Positions 13,372-23,404 of a stretch of DNA of 64,000 nt are shown one piece after another. The notes beneath the pieces were generated by a model that was not told where the DNA came from, searched no databases, and saw only the letters and a list, made by a program, of their open reading frames with translations. The stretch comes from Silene conica (Eukaryota; Streptophyta; Magnoliopsida; Caryophyllales; Caryophyllaceae), in assembly GCA_029255685.2 (NCBI GenBank), contig CM055318.2, forward strand, positions 7,259,001 through 7,323,000, written 5' to 3'. Position 1 is the first letter of the stretch. Every line of letters begins with the position of its first letter. The position numbers and the translations under genes are program-made.

Positions 13372-14207
13372 GACATCCACGTACCAAACCAGTCACGAAA
13401 CCAAGCAAAACAACTCCACACTTATGCAAAAAACGAGCAGCCCTGCAACTTGATAAGCAAACCCAAAACACTAAGCAAGCTACCACACAACAAGCAGAAT
13501 CTCCACAAATTCGAAAAATTCGAAAAAAGGAGACAATCAACCTCCACGACCAAGATATGGAAAGAACACGACTGCTACCCAGAACCAAAAAGCCACCACA
13601 ACTCCCTTAACGCTATTACCAGCGAGCAGACCGTATGAACAAAACCACGCCGGAACCACGCCGGAACCCAAAACGTAAAACCTCACGACAAAACCGAAAC
13701 CGCAACTGAAACCGCACCACACACTCTCCTCTCACTCACGGGGAAGCACCATAACCACAAATATATCGCCGGCAACGAGAGGTCGTCGACGAGTAGTGGG
13801 GTGGACGACGGTGACGTGAGGTAACCGCCGGTGGTTGGATGCACGCACTCACACCTCTCGCAAACGACAGTAACAACGACACCAGCCACACACACTCACC
13901 CCTGGTCGGCGTCTTGTGTCGCCCTGTAACGGCAAAAGGTCGGTGGCTGTCGTCCGGACACCGTTGGTGGTCGGAACTAGCAACTGTAACCCTACGGAAC
14001 CCTAAAAAAACGAAACCCTAAAGCATCCGCTGTTCCCTCCTCTCTCTCACTCTCCACACAAAGCCACCACCGTTGAACTCGCCGGCGATGGGAGATGCCG
14101 ACGAGATGTTCGCCGGCGACGTTTGGACCCCGGGACTGATGAAGGCAGGAACGAACGAACGAACGAACGCTGATATCGCACTCTCCGCCCTCTCACCTCT
14201 CTAAAAT
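13372..14207 (-). other. 5' leader of the RLE LINE
   Basis: GC-rich sequence upstream of the zinc-finger frame includes a short (GTTC)n run near 14149-14168, two CTCTCCGCC-like pyrimidine stretches and no long frame in phase with the protein. It probably serves as 5' untranslated region and internal promoter. In-frame TGA at 13393-13395 bounds the coding frame. Confidence 0.5.
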
Positions 14208-14240
14208 TACTATTATTATTATTATTATTATTATTATTAT

Positions 14241-15058
14241 CATCAAATTTAATATATACATAAATATTTAGCATGGTTATGTGACTTTTGAGCATTTCTT
14301 TCATCATAACAAATTTAATATAGACATTAATATAAAGTAAAGAGCAATGAAATATAAAAGGTTTGTTTTAATTTTTATTTTTCTATTTTTCACAAAATAC
14401 ACCTTGCATAAAAGTTGTTTAGGGAATTATAATGATCTTATGAAACTAAAAGATGATACATAGTTGTCTTGCCTTTTATTTATAGATTAATATATAAATA
14501 TATAACACTTCAAATTAGAGTGATGTAAATTTCTATTTGTTGTTTAACCTATTTTAGTTTTAAGAAATAAAAGGTCATTGTTTAATGTTAAGTATGTTAT
14601 TATATGTACTTAATATTTACAAATTATATATTATTTTATAAATGGTGTAAAGTTTGAATAATGTTCTATTTATTTGTTGCTTAGAATATTATAAATATAA
14701 ACGTCGAAATTTAAAATTTATTATGAACTTTGATATTTTTTAATTGTCGCTTAATTTATCTAGAAATTTAAAAGGTCAAAGTTTAATGTTTGTAATGCAA
14801 TTTGCATTTAATGTTTCATTTTTTTTCTTCTTTTTACCTTTTTAAATAAGAAATAATGATGTGATTTGCTAGTATTCTAATGGTAAAATAAAATACTTTT
14901 GGTTTGCCTTTATTTTATTTATATATTTATAGATAATTGAATTAAATCATTGTCACATAATAAATTGATAATACATGTCACATTTAAATTGCCATATCAC
15001 ATTTAAATTGCCATGTCACATTATTTTAGTTAGCCTTTTAATAAGAATTTATAGATTA
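14241..15058. repeat. Right half of the tandem-repeat copy hit by the LINE
   Basis: Starting with ATCATCAAATTTAATATATACATAAATATT, this matches the 440-bp unit of 6.8-8.9 kb (GTGACTTTTGAGCAT, then AAAGAGCAATGAAA, then CCTTTTAATAAGA at the end). It continues the left half that ends at 10131. 14400-14900 is diverged AT-rich sequence. Confidence 0.65.
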
Positions 15059-15629
15059 GATAGTTTATAAATCCTAACTCTATTACAACTCTTTCGAATC
15101 CCACAATCATGTAACACCACGTTTCTAACTCCATTCCACACTATTACTACACTCAATCCATTGCAAGATCGAACCAAAGACTTATGAGCAAGACTTATGA
15201 GCAAGTATGTAGTTCTAACTTCTAACTCCATCCATATCTTTATTGATATCACAATCAATTCTAATCTATTCCGATACTTAATGGATTGAATCCATTCCAA
15301 CCCATTCCAAAAGCTCCAACCAAATATCCCTAAATCAAACGATTTCTTAACATATACTGATAAATATGCATTTTTGTGGAATATTGTTAAGATATTATTT
15401 GTATATCTTATTTTTTGATATGAATTTTGAGGCAAGGGGTATAAAATATAAACACGTGGAGATGAGTAACTTTATTTCACTTTTCCTTTTTTATAGACCC
15501 TAATCAAATGTCTTTTCAGTTTTTTTAATATTTAGTAGTAAATTTAGGTGGTTTAGAATAAAATCGTCATTGTTAGAACAGATTAGCAAACCTAGCGCCC
15601 ATACGTAATTTAAGTCGAAACCTTTTTTT
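15059..15629. other. Intergenic, with a possible Tourist-like remnant
   Basis: The CCATTCCAACCCATTCCAAAAGCTCC region followed by ACCAAATATCCCTAAAT (about 15290-15340) resembles the right end of the Tourist-like MITE at 51020-51306. I could not find a matching left end. No gene seen. Confidence 0.35.
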
Positions 15630-15637
15630 ACCATAAC

Positions 15638-16190
15638 TAGGGATGGCAATGGATCATGGATCCGATCCAGATCCGTAAGACCCGACCCTGATGGACCGGA
15701 TTTGGATCCTATTTTTTCAGACCCGTTGGATTCGGGTCGGATCTGGATCCACTACTTTTAAAACGGATCTGGATCTGAATCCTCTTACGCAAACCTTGAA
15801 GGATCCATATCTGACCCTGGACCCGTTTTCTTAGTAAAAACATGAAGTTTCACGGCCTAGTTATATTGTTTCTTGATTTGTGTTTCAATTACTTGGTCAT
15901 AATAATTATTACTTGTAATATTTGATTGAACATAATTGCCACGCTATTAGCTACTTTTCCATTTTATTGTATTTCGGAAAATGGATATCAATAGTGTTAT
16001 GACTCATGCATTTTTTAATAATGTGAGACTTAAAACTTGGACCTGTTAAGAACCCAGATCCGACCCGAATCCGGATCTCACATATTTGGACCCGTTGGAT
16101 CTGGATCAAATCTGGATTCATGGTATACAATGCGAATCTGGATCTGAATCCTACTGAACCCGATCCAGATCCGACCCGTTGCCATCCCTA
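15638..16190. mobile_element. hAT-type MITE, 553 bp, with GGATCC/GGATCT-rich ends
   Basis: An 8-bp target duplication ACCATAAC flanks it (15630-15637 and 16191-16198). Terminal inverted repeats are TAGGGATGGCAA on both ends. The sub-terminal DNA is a mosaic of GATCCGGATCT-like words reading in both orientations, and the centre is AT-rich. The overall design (about 550 bp, TAGGG ends, low-complexity word-repeat arms, 8-bp TSD) matches the element at 2177-2726, although the word repeated is different. Confidence 0.92.
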
Positions 16191-16198
16191 ACCATAAC

Positions 16199-18289
16199 TC
16201 TTACTTAATCAGGCCAGTCTCATCCAGCCCACAACCCACTTATTAGAAATTGTGTCCAAGCCCATTACTGTGTATGCAAATTCTCGGAAATAAGAACAGA
16301 GAAGACACGCCATGCTAAGAAAATGTAATGGGGAACAGAGAAGAAGAGACTGAGAGAGATGGAACCAATCAGCAATGGTGGACAACTTAGTAGAGAGATG
16401 GGTTTGCAATCGTTAAGAACAAGTATGCCACGCGTTCCTTCATCTTTTGGCTAAGTTTCTTAATTTCATTTTTGTAGTCGGATTATTATATTTGCGGCAT
16501 TCATTCTCATATGAGACAGCTTTACGATAAACTTATTTGCGATGATTGTTTTAATTGGTACGATATCGTATTTAATGGCGGATGACGGGATCAACAATCA
16601 ATTGCTGGTTGTTTTAATTTTGATTGTTAACCTGTTATTGGAATTAACTAAATTAAGTTTCTTAGTTTGGTTAGGTTAATTAGGGTGCTTAAATGCTTAA
16701 CGATTGTTATCCTCCCTTGTTGATATTTGGTATGCCCTTAGTTCATGGAATATAGGTAAGCTTACAATCATTTGTTTACGTTTGATTGAAATACGGAAAT
16801 ATAACAAATCACCCAATAAATTTGATACTATAAATGTAGCAAATCGGCCACATAAGTTTCTCTTAATGCGATTATGTGAATTACCCACGTATCTTATTTT
16901 TAAGAATGAAATTTACAAAATAAATATTTTATTATTATTGAAAGTTAAAATGATTGATCAAATATTAATATTTGAATTCCTAATATTACCTAGGTGGAAA
17001 AATTCATAATATGAGAGTTTTTAGTGAAGGTTACAATCAAAAGTTGCATGATCAAATTTTTGTTTATATTAATTTGGTTCACATTTTTCAGTGAATATGC
17101 TAATATTGTATTTAATTTTTATTAGATATATTTTAAATGATTTTTATAATAGAAAATAATAGGTTATAGTTCAAGAAATGGTAGAATACTTGATTTGTGC
17201 TTACAAAGAATCAAAAAAAGACAAACAAATGATAACGACACAGAGAGTATGACAGTATGTGGTAATTGGGAAATTATTGGATAAAAAGGCAAACAACATT
17301 ACCCCGGTTGTGGCTCAAGACATCTCGCAAATTGCGAGGTAAGGGGAGGTGGGGTGTATGCAGTCTTATTTGTGTGTTAGTAACACATATTGACTGTTTG
17401 ACTGTTTCCAAATGATCCAAAATCAAAACTGCGTCGATTATTTCGTCAAATGACAGTTACTTCACATTAAAAGGAAGTGTAAGGTGTAACTAGTTTAGTG
17501 AGTCATTTTGCTTTGTTCCATCATAATCCAAAACCAAGTGGAAAGTGGAAACCTGCTGCTAGTTAAGATTTTGGAAAAACTATGGCCTCCTGTTTGGCAA
17601 ATGGTGAGTAGCATGATATCAAATATCAGTGGTATCATATGTGGGAATGTGACATTGCAGCTGAGTTATTGAGGTTATGAAAATTACTGTGGCCAATTTT
17701 TTAGGCGGTATCGGCTGCATTTATATAGAAATGACCATTGCCTAATTAACCTGCAATGTCAGATACCAAGATTAAGTCTTAAACCGAGATTTAACATCAT
17801 GATTCATGGTGGGCAGTAAAGTGACAGATAGCTTATTACAGGAACTTATTTTTCCAACTGGCGATGATGGGTTCGTTGACCAACTTTGGGTAGAGTTTTT
17901 GTGGGAAGTGTTTGATAAACTTAAACCAATTTAGAGTCTATTTTTATTCTTGTTATTCTTTTCCTGTTAACGATATACAAAGTTATGCTTAGTTCTTGGT
18001 TAGAGGATCCGATAACTCTTATTAAAAGTTTGTTGCTAGACACTAAGCTCAGACGTAGCTTAGCTAGTATTTGTGATAGCCAAAGTTGTGATGAGGGAAC
18101 GGTTTTAGTATCGGTTCTTATAGAGTCTTCTAAGCATTATTCTAACTCACAACTTCACCGGTCAATACTATTATGGAATGCTATGTCGAACCATGACTGG
18201 ATGGTGCATTATTGCTCTTACAAAATAACTACAACAACTGCCTTGAGATGAACAAAAGACAATTATTAATCTATTTTTAACATTATGAA
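16199..18289. other. No confirmed gene; possible first exon and SINE trace
   Basis: A short frame starts at about ATG 16358 (MEPISNGGQL...) and could end at a GT donor in ACAAGTATGCC near 16423, but nothing downstream confirms it. At about 17300-17410 there is a run like GGGAGGTGGGGTGTATGCAGTC followed by GACTGTTTCC, which resembles the 3' body of a plant SINE; the match is weak. No other feature seen. Confidence 0.3.
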
Positions 18290-18760
18290 ATGCATGATGT
18301 GGATGACACTGATGACTTGACGAGTCTAAACTCAATGCGTAGTTGATAAGCTCTGCTAGATAATCAGATTTCGATATATGACTTAGAATAATTTTGATTT
18401 GTTTGTTGCATTGCAGGAGTTCCAGCAATTAAGCAAGTTGCTCTGGATCAGATGCAGAGGCGGATCATCCTGATGCAGATGCTGAGAGGGGGGACAGATC
18501 CAGATACGGGCCCTGTTGGCTTTTGTGTAGTGAATATTTTGAACTCGAGGTCAAATGTTCAAATTTCGGCCTCTTATTTGCCAAAGACGGGATGGAAAGT
18601 ACCTCAAGTGCTTCTGTTTAGTGGCAGTGTTTCTAGCTCATAGCTCCAGACGGGATGGAAAGTACCTCAAGTGCTTCTGTTTAGTGGCAGTGTTTCTAGC
18701 TCATAGCTCCAGACGGGATGGAAAGTACCTCAACTGGTATTTCTTTTCTTGCTTCTTGAA
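18290..18760 (+). pseudogene. Unrecognised exon-like remnant with 63-bp repeat (left duplicate)
   Basis: A TTGCAG acceptor at about 18411-18416 is followed by an open stretch reading VPAIKQVALDQMQ, then LRGGTDPDTGPVGFCVVN, then TGWKVPQVLLFSG. A homologous stretch at 57908-58140 has the same acceptor and wording (GGTDLDTVPVGFCVVN) but with frame breaks. I do not recognise the family. The shared amino-acid pattern suggests it was coding in an ancestor. It lies upstream of the CXE genes in both blocks. Confidence 0.4.
18585..18735. repeat. 63-bp tandem repeat, about 2.4 units
   Basis: The string AGACGGGATGGAAAGTACC starts at 18585, 18648 and 18711, an exact 63-bp period (21 codons). The first two units match closely throughout. 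The right-hand duplicate at 57.9-58.1 kb has only one unit, so the expansion happened after the block duplication. Confidence 0.9.
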
Positions 18761-19394
18761 GTCTGTGTCAAAAACATATGTAAAAAAAATGAAGCGAATG
18801 GAACACTTAGAAGTAAGTCATACATAATATGCATCAAATATTTTCAGAATGTAATCCTCATGGAAAGTGAGAATGACAGCAATGTTCCACTTACTTCAGC
18901 TACTGTCTAATTCTATTTCGGAATATTTTTCCATATCTAAGTCAGTCTTCTACTTTTCCCACTTACCTTTCCTTTCAGGAGTCTTTAAGTTTTTTTCTTT
19001 ACATTTCACAGAAGGATCTAGAACTCTAATTGCATTCCTTAATTGCATTCCTTAATTGCTAGATGTGACATCTTATTACCATTTTTTCTCGGTATATGTG
19101 GCAGTGGACATAGACTAGTAGATAGCTGCATATGAACTAAGAAAATACAGTTTGGTACTTTTATCAGACATGAAAATGCAGCTATAAATTTGATTTGTCT
19201 AATCCACAAATCTCTTAACATCAAAACTAACTCTCATTGCAAAGCTAATGCTTGAGAACATCCATGAAATTTCCCATCAACTACTACCTTGAGTGCTCCT
19301 AATTATACAATATATCCCCGAATGCACTGATTCTTGCAGGACATCAGTCTCTTATAATCAGTCTAAAAGCACAAAAAAGATTCTTGACGTGACG

Positions 19395-19469
19395 ATGGCC
19401 CATGAGAGAAAAGTTGTTGACGAGGTCTCTGGTTGGCTTACGTTATACGACGATGGTTCAGTGGACCTT
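19395..19469 (+). pseudogene. Truncated carboxylesterase start (about 25 codons)
   Basis: ATG at 19395 opens MAHERKVVDEVSGWL and so on, almost identical to the first 25 residues of the two full CXE genes, then switches at about 19470 to unrelated sequence (VIEENMVLSHIG). The upstream 700 bp (18770-19394) also copies the 5' flank of the CXE at 21111, including the TTCTTGCAGGACATCA acceptor-like site. The post-junction sequence matches 58481 onward in the right block. So a promoter-plus-start fragment was inserted or recombined into the left block. It can encode only a short peptide. Confidence 0.85.
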
Positions 19470-19829
19470 ACTGTGATTGAGGAAAACATGGTTTTATCTC
19501 ATATTGGGATTTGGGATCAATGCAGATATTGTTTTTTAATGATTTACGGAGTTTTATCGAATTTGATATGTGCAGGTTACAAAGTGGTCAGGAGCTGTAT
19601 TAACTAATAACCAGTCAGGATTCCGGAGCCCTTTGATATGCATAATTATGCCAATATTGCGAATGTTCTGTTCCTATGTTTTCACAGTGCCAGGGAATTG
19701 CTGTATATTTGCTTCATTTGGACTCGCAGGTTGTCGCTACATAGGTACAACAGTTCTTATATCTAAAACCTCTCTTCGTAACTGTACTGCTTTCTTAGCA
19801 CAATAAGTGCTTGCTGTCAATTATTTTAG

Positions 19830-21110
19830 AATTTGACAAAAGAAATCAGGCTGGTGTATGCTAGCGTAGTTTTCACCCTTTTCACCCGATGCAGAGATTC
19901 TCACCGTGCTTATATTATTATTGAGATAAAAGGTGCGGTAGTATTGGTCCTTGTGGCCCCCTTTACCGACAAAAAAATATTCACGATACGCTGCGTGTTA
20001 GGTAGGGCTAGCTATTATAGTAATTAAGTGGCCGGCTACTCATGAGTTATGACATGGGTTTGAAAGTTGAAACATCAACATGACAACAATACAACATCAA
20101 AAGTCAAAACTAGTCGCTTTGAACCGTAAAGAGAAATGGAAATTATAGTACACATTTCCATATCAAAGCAGTGCAGTGCGTACTTGTTAGATTTCATAGA
20201 TTGCATACAGTATTCACCTGATTATAAGCTATATCCGTTGGTAAGATGTAATATTTTGTTAATTACATGCTATATCCATGGATAGCATGCGAAATATTGT
20301 TAATTGGAGTACATGTTTACTTCCTCCATCTGGTCCTTTGTGTACATACATCTTCGTTGTGTCAGTCAATTGTGTACGTTTCTGTTCTTGGTATATATTG
20401 ATGATGTGAAGTGACCTATCCTGTAATGTTCCACTAAATACTCATGTAAAATATTCCCCAAAAGCGATCTGTATCTTGTGTTCTTACTCTCTGTGTCAAA
20501 AGCATATATAAAAATAAGAAGCGACGGAACGAGTGTAACACGTAGAAGTAAGGCATACGTAATATGCAGCAAATACTCACAAAAGGTAATCCTCATAGAA
20601 AGTCAGACTGATAGACTGATAGCAATGTTTCACTTAACTTCGGCCAGTCAATTCTTATTGCGGAATGATTTTCCATTGCTGAGTCAGTCTTCTACTTTTT
20701 CCCATTAAACTTTCCTTTCAGGACTCTTAAGTCTTTTATTTCTTTATATTTCATAATTGCATTGTGGAATTGCTTGATGTTACATCCTTATTTCTGTTTT
20801 TTCTTGGTTTATGTGGGCATGTGACAGTAGGTAGACAACTGCACATGAACTAAGTAAGTACAGTTTGGTATTTTTATCAAACGTTTGAAAATGCAGCTAT
20901 AAATTTGATTTGTCTCATTCACAATTCTCTGAACATCACAAGTTGCTCTCCTTCCAATGCTAATGCTTGAGAACATCCATGAAATTTCCCATCAATTTCT
21001 ACCTTGAGTGCTCCTAGTTATACAATATATCACCTGAGTGCACTGATTCTTGCAGGACATCAATCTCTTATAGACAGTCTAAAAACACGAAAAAGTTCCT
21101 TGACGTAACG
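19830..21110 (+). promoter_or_regulatory. 5' flank and leader of the left CXE gene
   Basis: This 1.3 kb is shared, with small differences, with 58840-60096 upstream of the right CXE. Just before the start codon there is a TTCTTGCAG site followed by GACATCAATCTCTTATA. It is conserved in all three CXE starts and could be the 3' splice site of a leader intron. I could not assign a TATA box with confidence. Confidence 0.5.
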
Positions 21111-22121
21111 ATGACCCATGAGAGAAAAGTTGTTGACGAGGTCTCTGGTTGGCTTAGGCTATACGATGATGGTTCAGTGGACCGTACTTGGCTTGGACCA
21201 CAAGAGGCCAAGTTCATGGTCGACCTGGTTCCATCCCATGAGAATTATGTCGATGGAGTTGCGGTCCGTGATGTGGATCCTATAAAAGGTCCTCGTGTTC
21301 GCGTCTATATGCCCGAGTCAAGTTTCGAGGAGGGTTCGGGTGATTACAAGCTGCCAATAATTCTGCACTTCCATGGTGGTGGGTTTTGCATAAGCCAAGC
21401 AGATTGGTTTATGTATTACACTGTTTACTCCAAGCTAGCTCAAATGGCTCAAGCAATTGTGGTGTCGGTCTATTTGCGACGAGGACCCGAGGACCGGCTA
21501 CCAGCCCCAATTGATGATGGGTATGCAGCCCTCCTTTGGCTCATATCCGTAGCTCGTTCCGAAACCCATGATACATGGCTCTCTAATAAGGCCGACTTTG
21601 GTCGAGTTTTCTTAATCGGGGATAGTTCAGGCGGCACCATAGTCCATGAAGTGGCATCTCGAGCTGGAAAAACTGATTTAAGCCCAATAAATCTAGCTGG
21701 AGCTATACCCCTCCAACCAGGTGTTACCAGATCCACCAGGAGCCGCTCGGAGTTAGAGATGCCCCAAACCCCATTTTTAACACTAGACATGGTGGACAAA
21801 TTCTTGAGCCTAGCAGTGCCAATTGGAAGCAACAAGGACCACCCAATACTCTGTCCGATGGGCGAGGCTGCCCCGCCGTTACGTGAGCTGAAGTTGCCTC
21901 CAATTATGTATTGTGTAGCTGAGAAGGATCTGCTCATTGACACTCAGATGGAATTTTATGAGGCCTTAAAGGAGGCTGGAAAAGAGGTGGAGCTTTTTAC
22001 TAGTTATAACATGACTCATAACTTTTACCTCAACAGGTTGGCTGTTGATCATGACACTGATACTAAGGTCGAAACTGAGACGCTCTTTCAAGGGATCGTT
22101 GATTTCATAAAGAGGCATTGA
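21111..22121 (+). CDS. Carboxylesterase of the plant CXE family (left copy)
   Basis: This is a 336-residue alpha/beta-hydrolase predicted to cleave carboxyl esters in the cytosol; its natural substrate cannot be read from sequence. The oxyanion-hole motif HGGGF is at 88-92, the nucleophile Ser172 in GDSSGG, Asp273 in EKDLLID and His303 in NMTHNF. That spacing and length fit the CXE family. His303 is present, so it should be catalytic, unlike the related GID1 gibberellin receptors, which lost that histidine. There is no signal peptide or membrane segment. The gene is intronless in its coding part; the ATG at 21111 aligns with the paralog start. A paralog of the same length lies at 60097-61107 (roughly nine residues in ten identical). 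The N-terminal MTHERKVVDEVSGWL style recalls CXE15-like members, from memory only. Confidence 0.95.
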   Translation: MTHERKVVDEVSGWLRLYDDGSVDRTWLGPQEAKFMVDLVPSHENYVDGVAVRDVDPIKGPRVRVYMPESSFEEGSGDYKLPIILHFHGGGFCISQADWFMYYTVYSKLAQMAQAIVVSVYLRRGPEDRLPAPIDDGYAALLWLISVARSETHDTWLSNKADFGRVFLIGDSSGGTIVHEVASRAGKTDLSPINLAGAIPLQPGVTRSTRSRSELEMPQTPFLTLDMVDKFLSLAVPIGSNKDHPILCPMGEAAPPLRELKLPPIMYCVAEKDLLIDTQMEFYEALKEAGKEVELFTSYNMTHNFYLNRLAVDHDTDTKVETETLFQGIVDFIKRH

Positions 22122-22266
22122 GATGGCTTTTCGGTATGAAATAATTGACATTTGTAATGTGTTTTTCATGGCATAATTAGGTGGTGATTGTATTATTCAT
22201 GTAGCCTATCCTGCTATCCTATATTTGAGTTTCTATGTCGATTTGGCGAAAAGGCATTATATTATG

Positions 22267-22272
22267 AATAAA
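22267..22272 (+). terminator. Poly(A) signal AATAAA of the left CXE gene
   Basis: AATAAA lies 146 bp after the stop codon in a 3'UTR that is alignable with that of the right copy (TATGTCGATTTGGC, then GTGAATAAAAC). The same hexamer in the right copy is displaced by a SINE insertion. Confidence 0.65.
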
Positions 22273-22582
22273 ACAAGCATTTCAAATTAGAACTTGGTAT
22301 AAAAATACACACTCATCTTAACCACTAGACCAAGATTTCGTTTTGATTTGAGCAGCTTTTGTGAACAAAGCTATAGTGATCGACTGATCGGTGTGCTTGG
22401 TGATGGCGGCCGACTTCTATGTGAATCTTGCTATGGTGTTTATACTGTCATTTGTTATGCTTCTTACTCTTTAATGTCTTTTAGGCTTTTACATAAATGC
22501 CACTTAATAGTCCTTTGGATTTTCGGCGTTAAGGGCAGTGCACTAGTAATTTGGTTATTTCTTGCTCGTTGGCGTCCTTTAA

Positions 22583-22904
22583 GATCATCCCCAAGCAAAA
22601 GGTCGAGTTAATCGAGTCAATAACATATTAACCCTTAATCTCACCTTATTGACATTGACCCTCTTTTACCCTCCCAAGCAAAAGGTCGATTTAATCGAGT
22701 CAATAACATAGTTTTCCTTTTCTTTTTTTTCTTTTTCTAATTTGTAACCAATGAGAGTTTGACACCTAAGAGTTCAATAGGTGAGTCAATTTGCTCTACC
22801 TTGGGTCACAAATTGACCCTCAACACTCTTAGGTCAATACTAATTTTCCACTAATTGTAATTAACTTGACCCAAGCAAGCAATTGACCTTGCTTGGGGAT
22901 GGTC
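22583..22904. mobile_element. Tourist-like (PIF/Harbinger) MITE, 322 bp
   Basis: TAA is duplicated on both sides (22580-22582 and 22905-22907). The ends are GATCATCCCCAAGCAAAAGG and, inverted, GACCATCCCCAAGCAAGGTC. Internal GTCGAnTTAATCGAGTCAATAAC is repeated. A 3-bp TAA/TTA duplication is the hallmark of PIF/Harbinger elements; the superfamily call rests on that and the end symmetry. Confidence 0.75.
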
Positions 22905-23182
22905 TAAGTGACAAGGTAAGTAGGAACAATGAGCTTTTTGGGAAGGCGGAGGTTATCGGATGGTCTTCAGAATTATGTTGGTTACGCCATATGGCGGTTC
23001 TCTATAGCGATTATGGGCTATGGCTGGATGATTTGGATTGTAACATGGAGTACTTTTTCCTTTATGTAACAAATAACGCTATAAAAGCGATATGTAGTTC
23101 TATTTTCTATCTTTGTCAAAGCAAGGGCGGATTCATAGAGGTGATGAGGTGACCTCTCACCCATTAATCAAGAAAAAAAGTT

Positions 23183-23378
23183 TAGTAAGTCTTGCTTGCG
23201 ACGGGTTACTATTTGTGACGGATATTTTGTGAGATAAAATGGATATAGAATGAGTTAGTGGAGAAAGGGGACCACAGGAATAGTGTTGGGGAGAGAGAAA
23301 AAGTGGTTATTTTGTGAAAGAAAACGGTATCCGTCACAAGCTTGCGACGGATAGTGCCGTTGCAAATAAGAATTTGTG
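23183..23378. mobile_element. MULE-type MITE with TTGCGACGG ends, copy 1 (196 bp)
   Basis: Perfect 9-bp duplication AAAAAAGTT (23174-23182 and 23379-23387). The ends TAGTAAGTCTTGCTTGCGAC and CACAAATTCTTATTTGCAAC (inverted) are followed by CCGTCACAA/TTGTGACGG words. It matches 61667-61861 in the opposite orientation and, more distantly, 63620-63819. A stretch at 24650-24990 has many GCGACGG words and may be related debris. Confidence 0.9.
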
Positions 23379-23404
23379 AAAAAAGTTATACATATTTATT
23401 TTTA

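Larger units (their letters stand above)
10132..14240 (-). mobile_element. RLE-type non-LTR retrotransposon (LINE) inside (ATT)n
   Basis: A GC-rich element of about 4.04 kb (roughly 10171-14207) stands out from AT-rich flanks. It reads on the minus strand: a 0.8-kb leader, a zinc-finger plus reverse transcriptase frame, then a stop codon followed by only about 25 bp before a T/A run and an (AAT)n tail. (ATT)n tracts border both sides (10133-10166 and 14211-14240). The outer flanks join into one copy of the local tandem repeat, so the element entered an existing repeat unit. The protein has a C-terminal CCHC knuckle and restriction-like endonuclease rather than an N-terminal APE endonuclease, so it belongs with RLE-type LINEs (R2/R4-like families), not the usual plant L1 or RTE. 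Clade assignment is inference. Confidence 0.8.

Noticed and set aside
14047-14307. Minus-strand frame with a poly-Asn run
   Set aside because: The Asn run is the translated (ATT)n microsatellite next to the LINE, and the rest is the LINE leader; no protein is supported.
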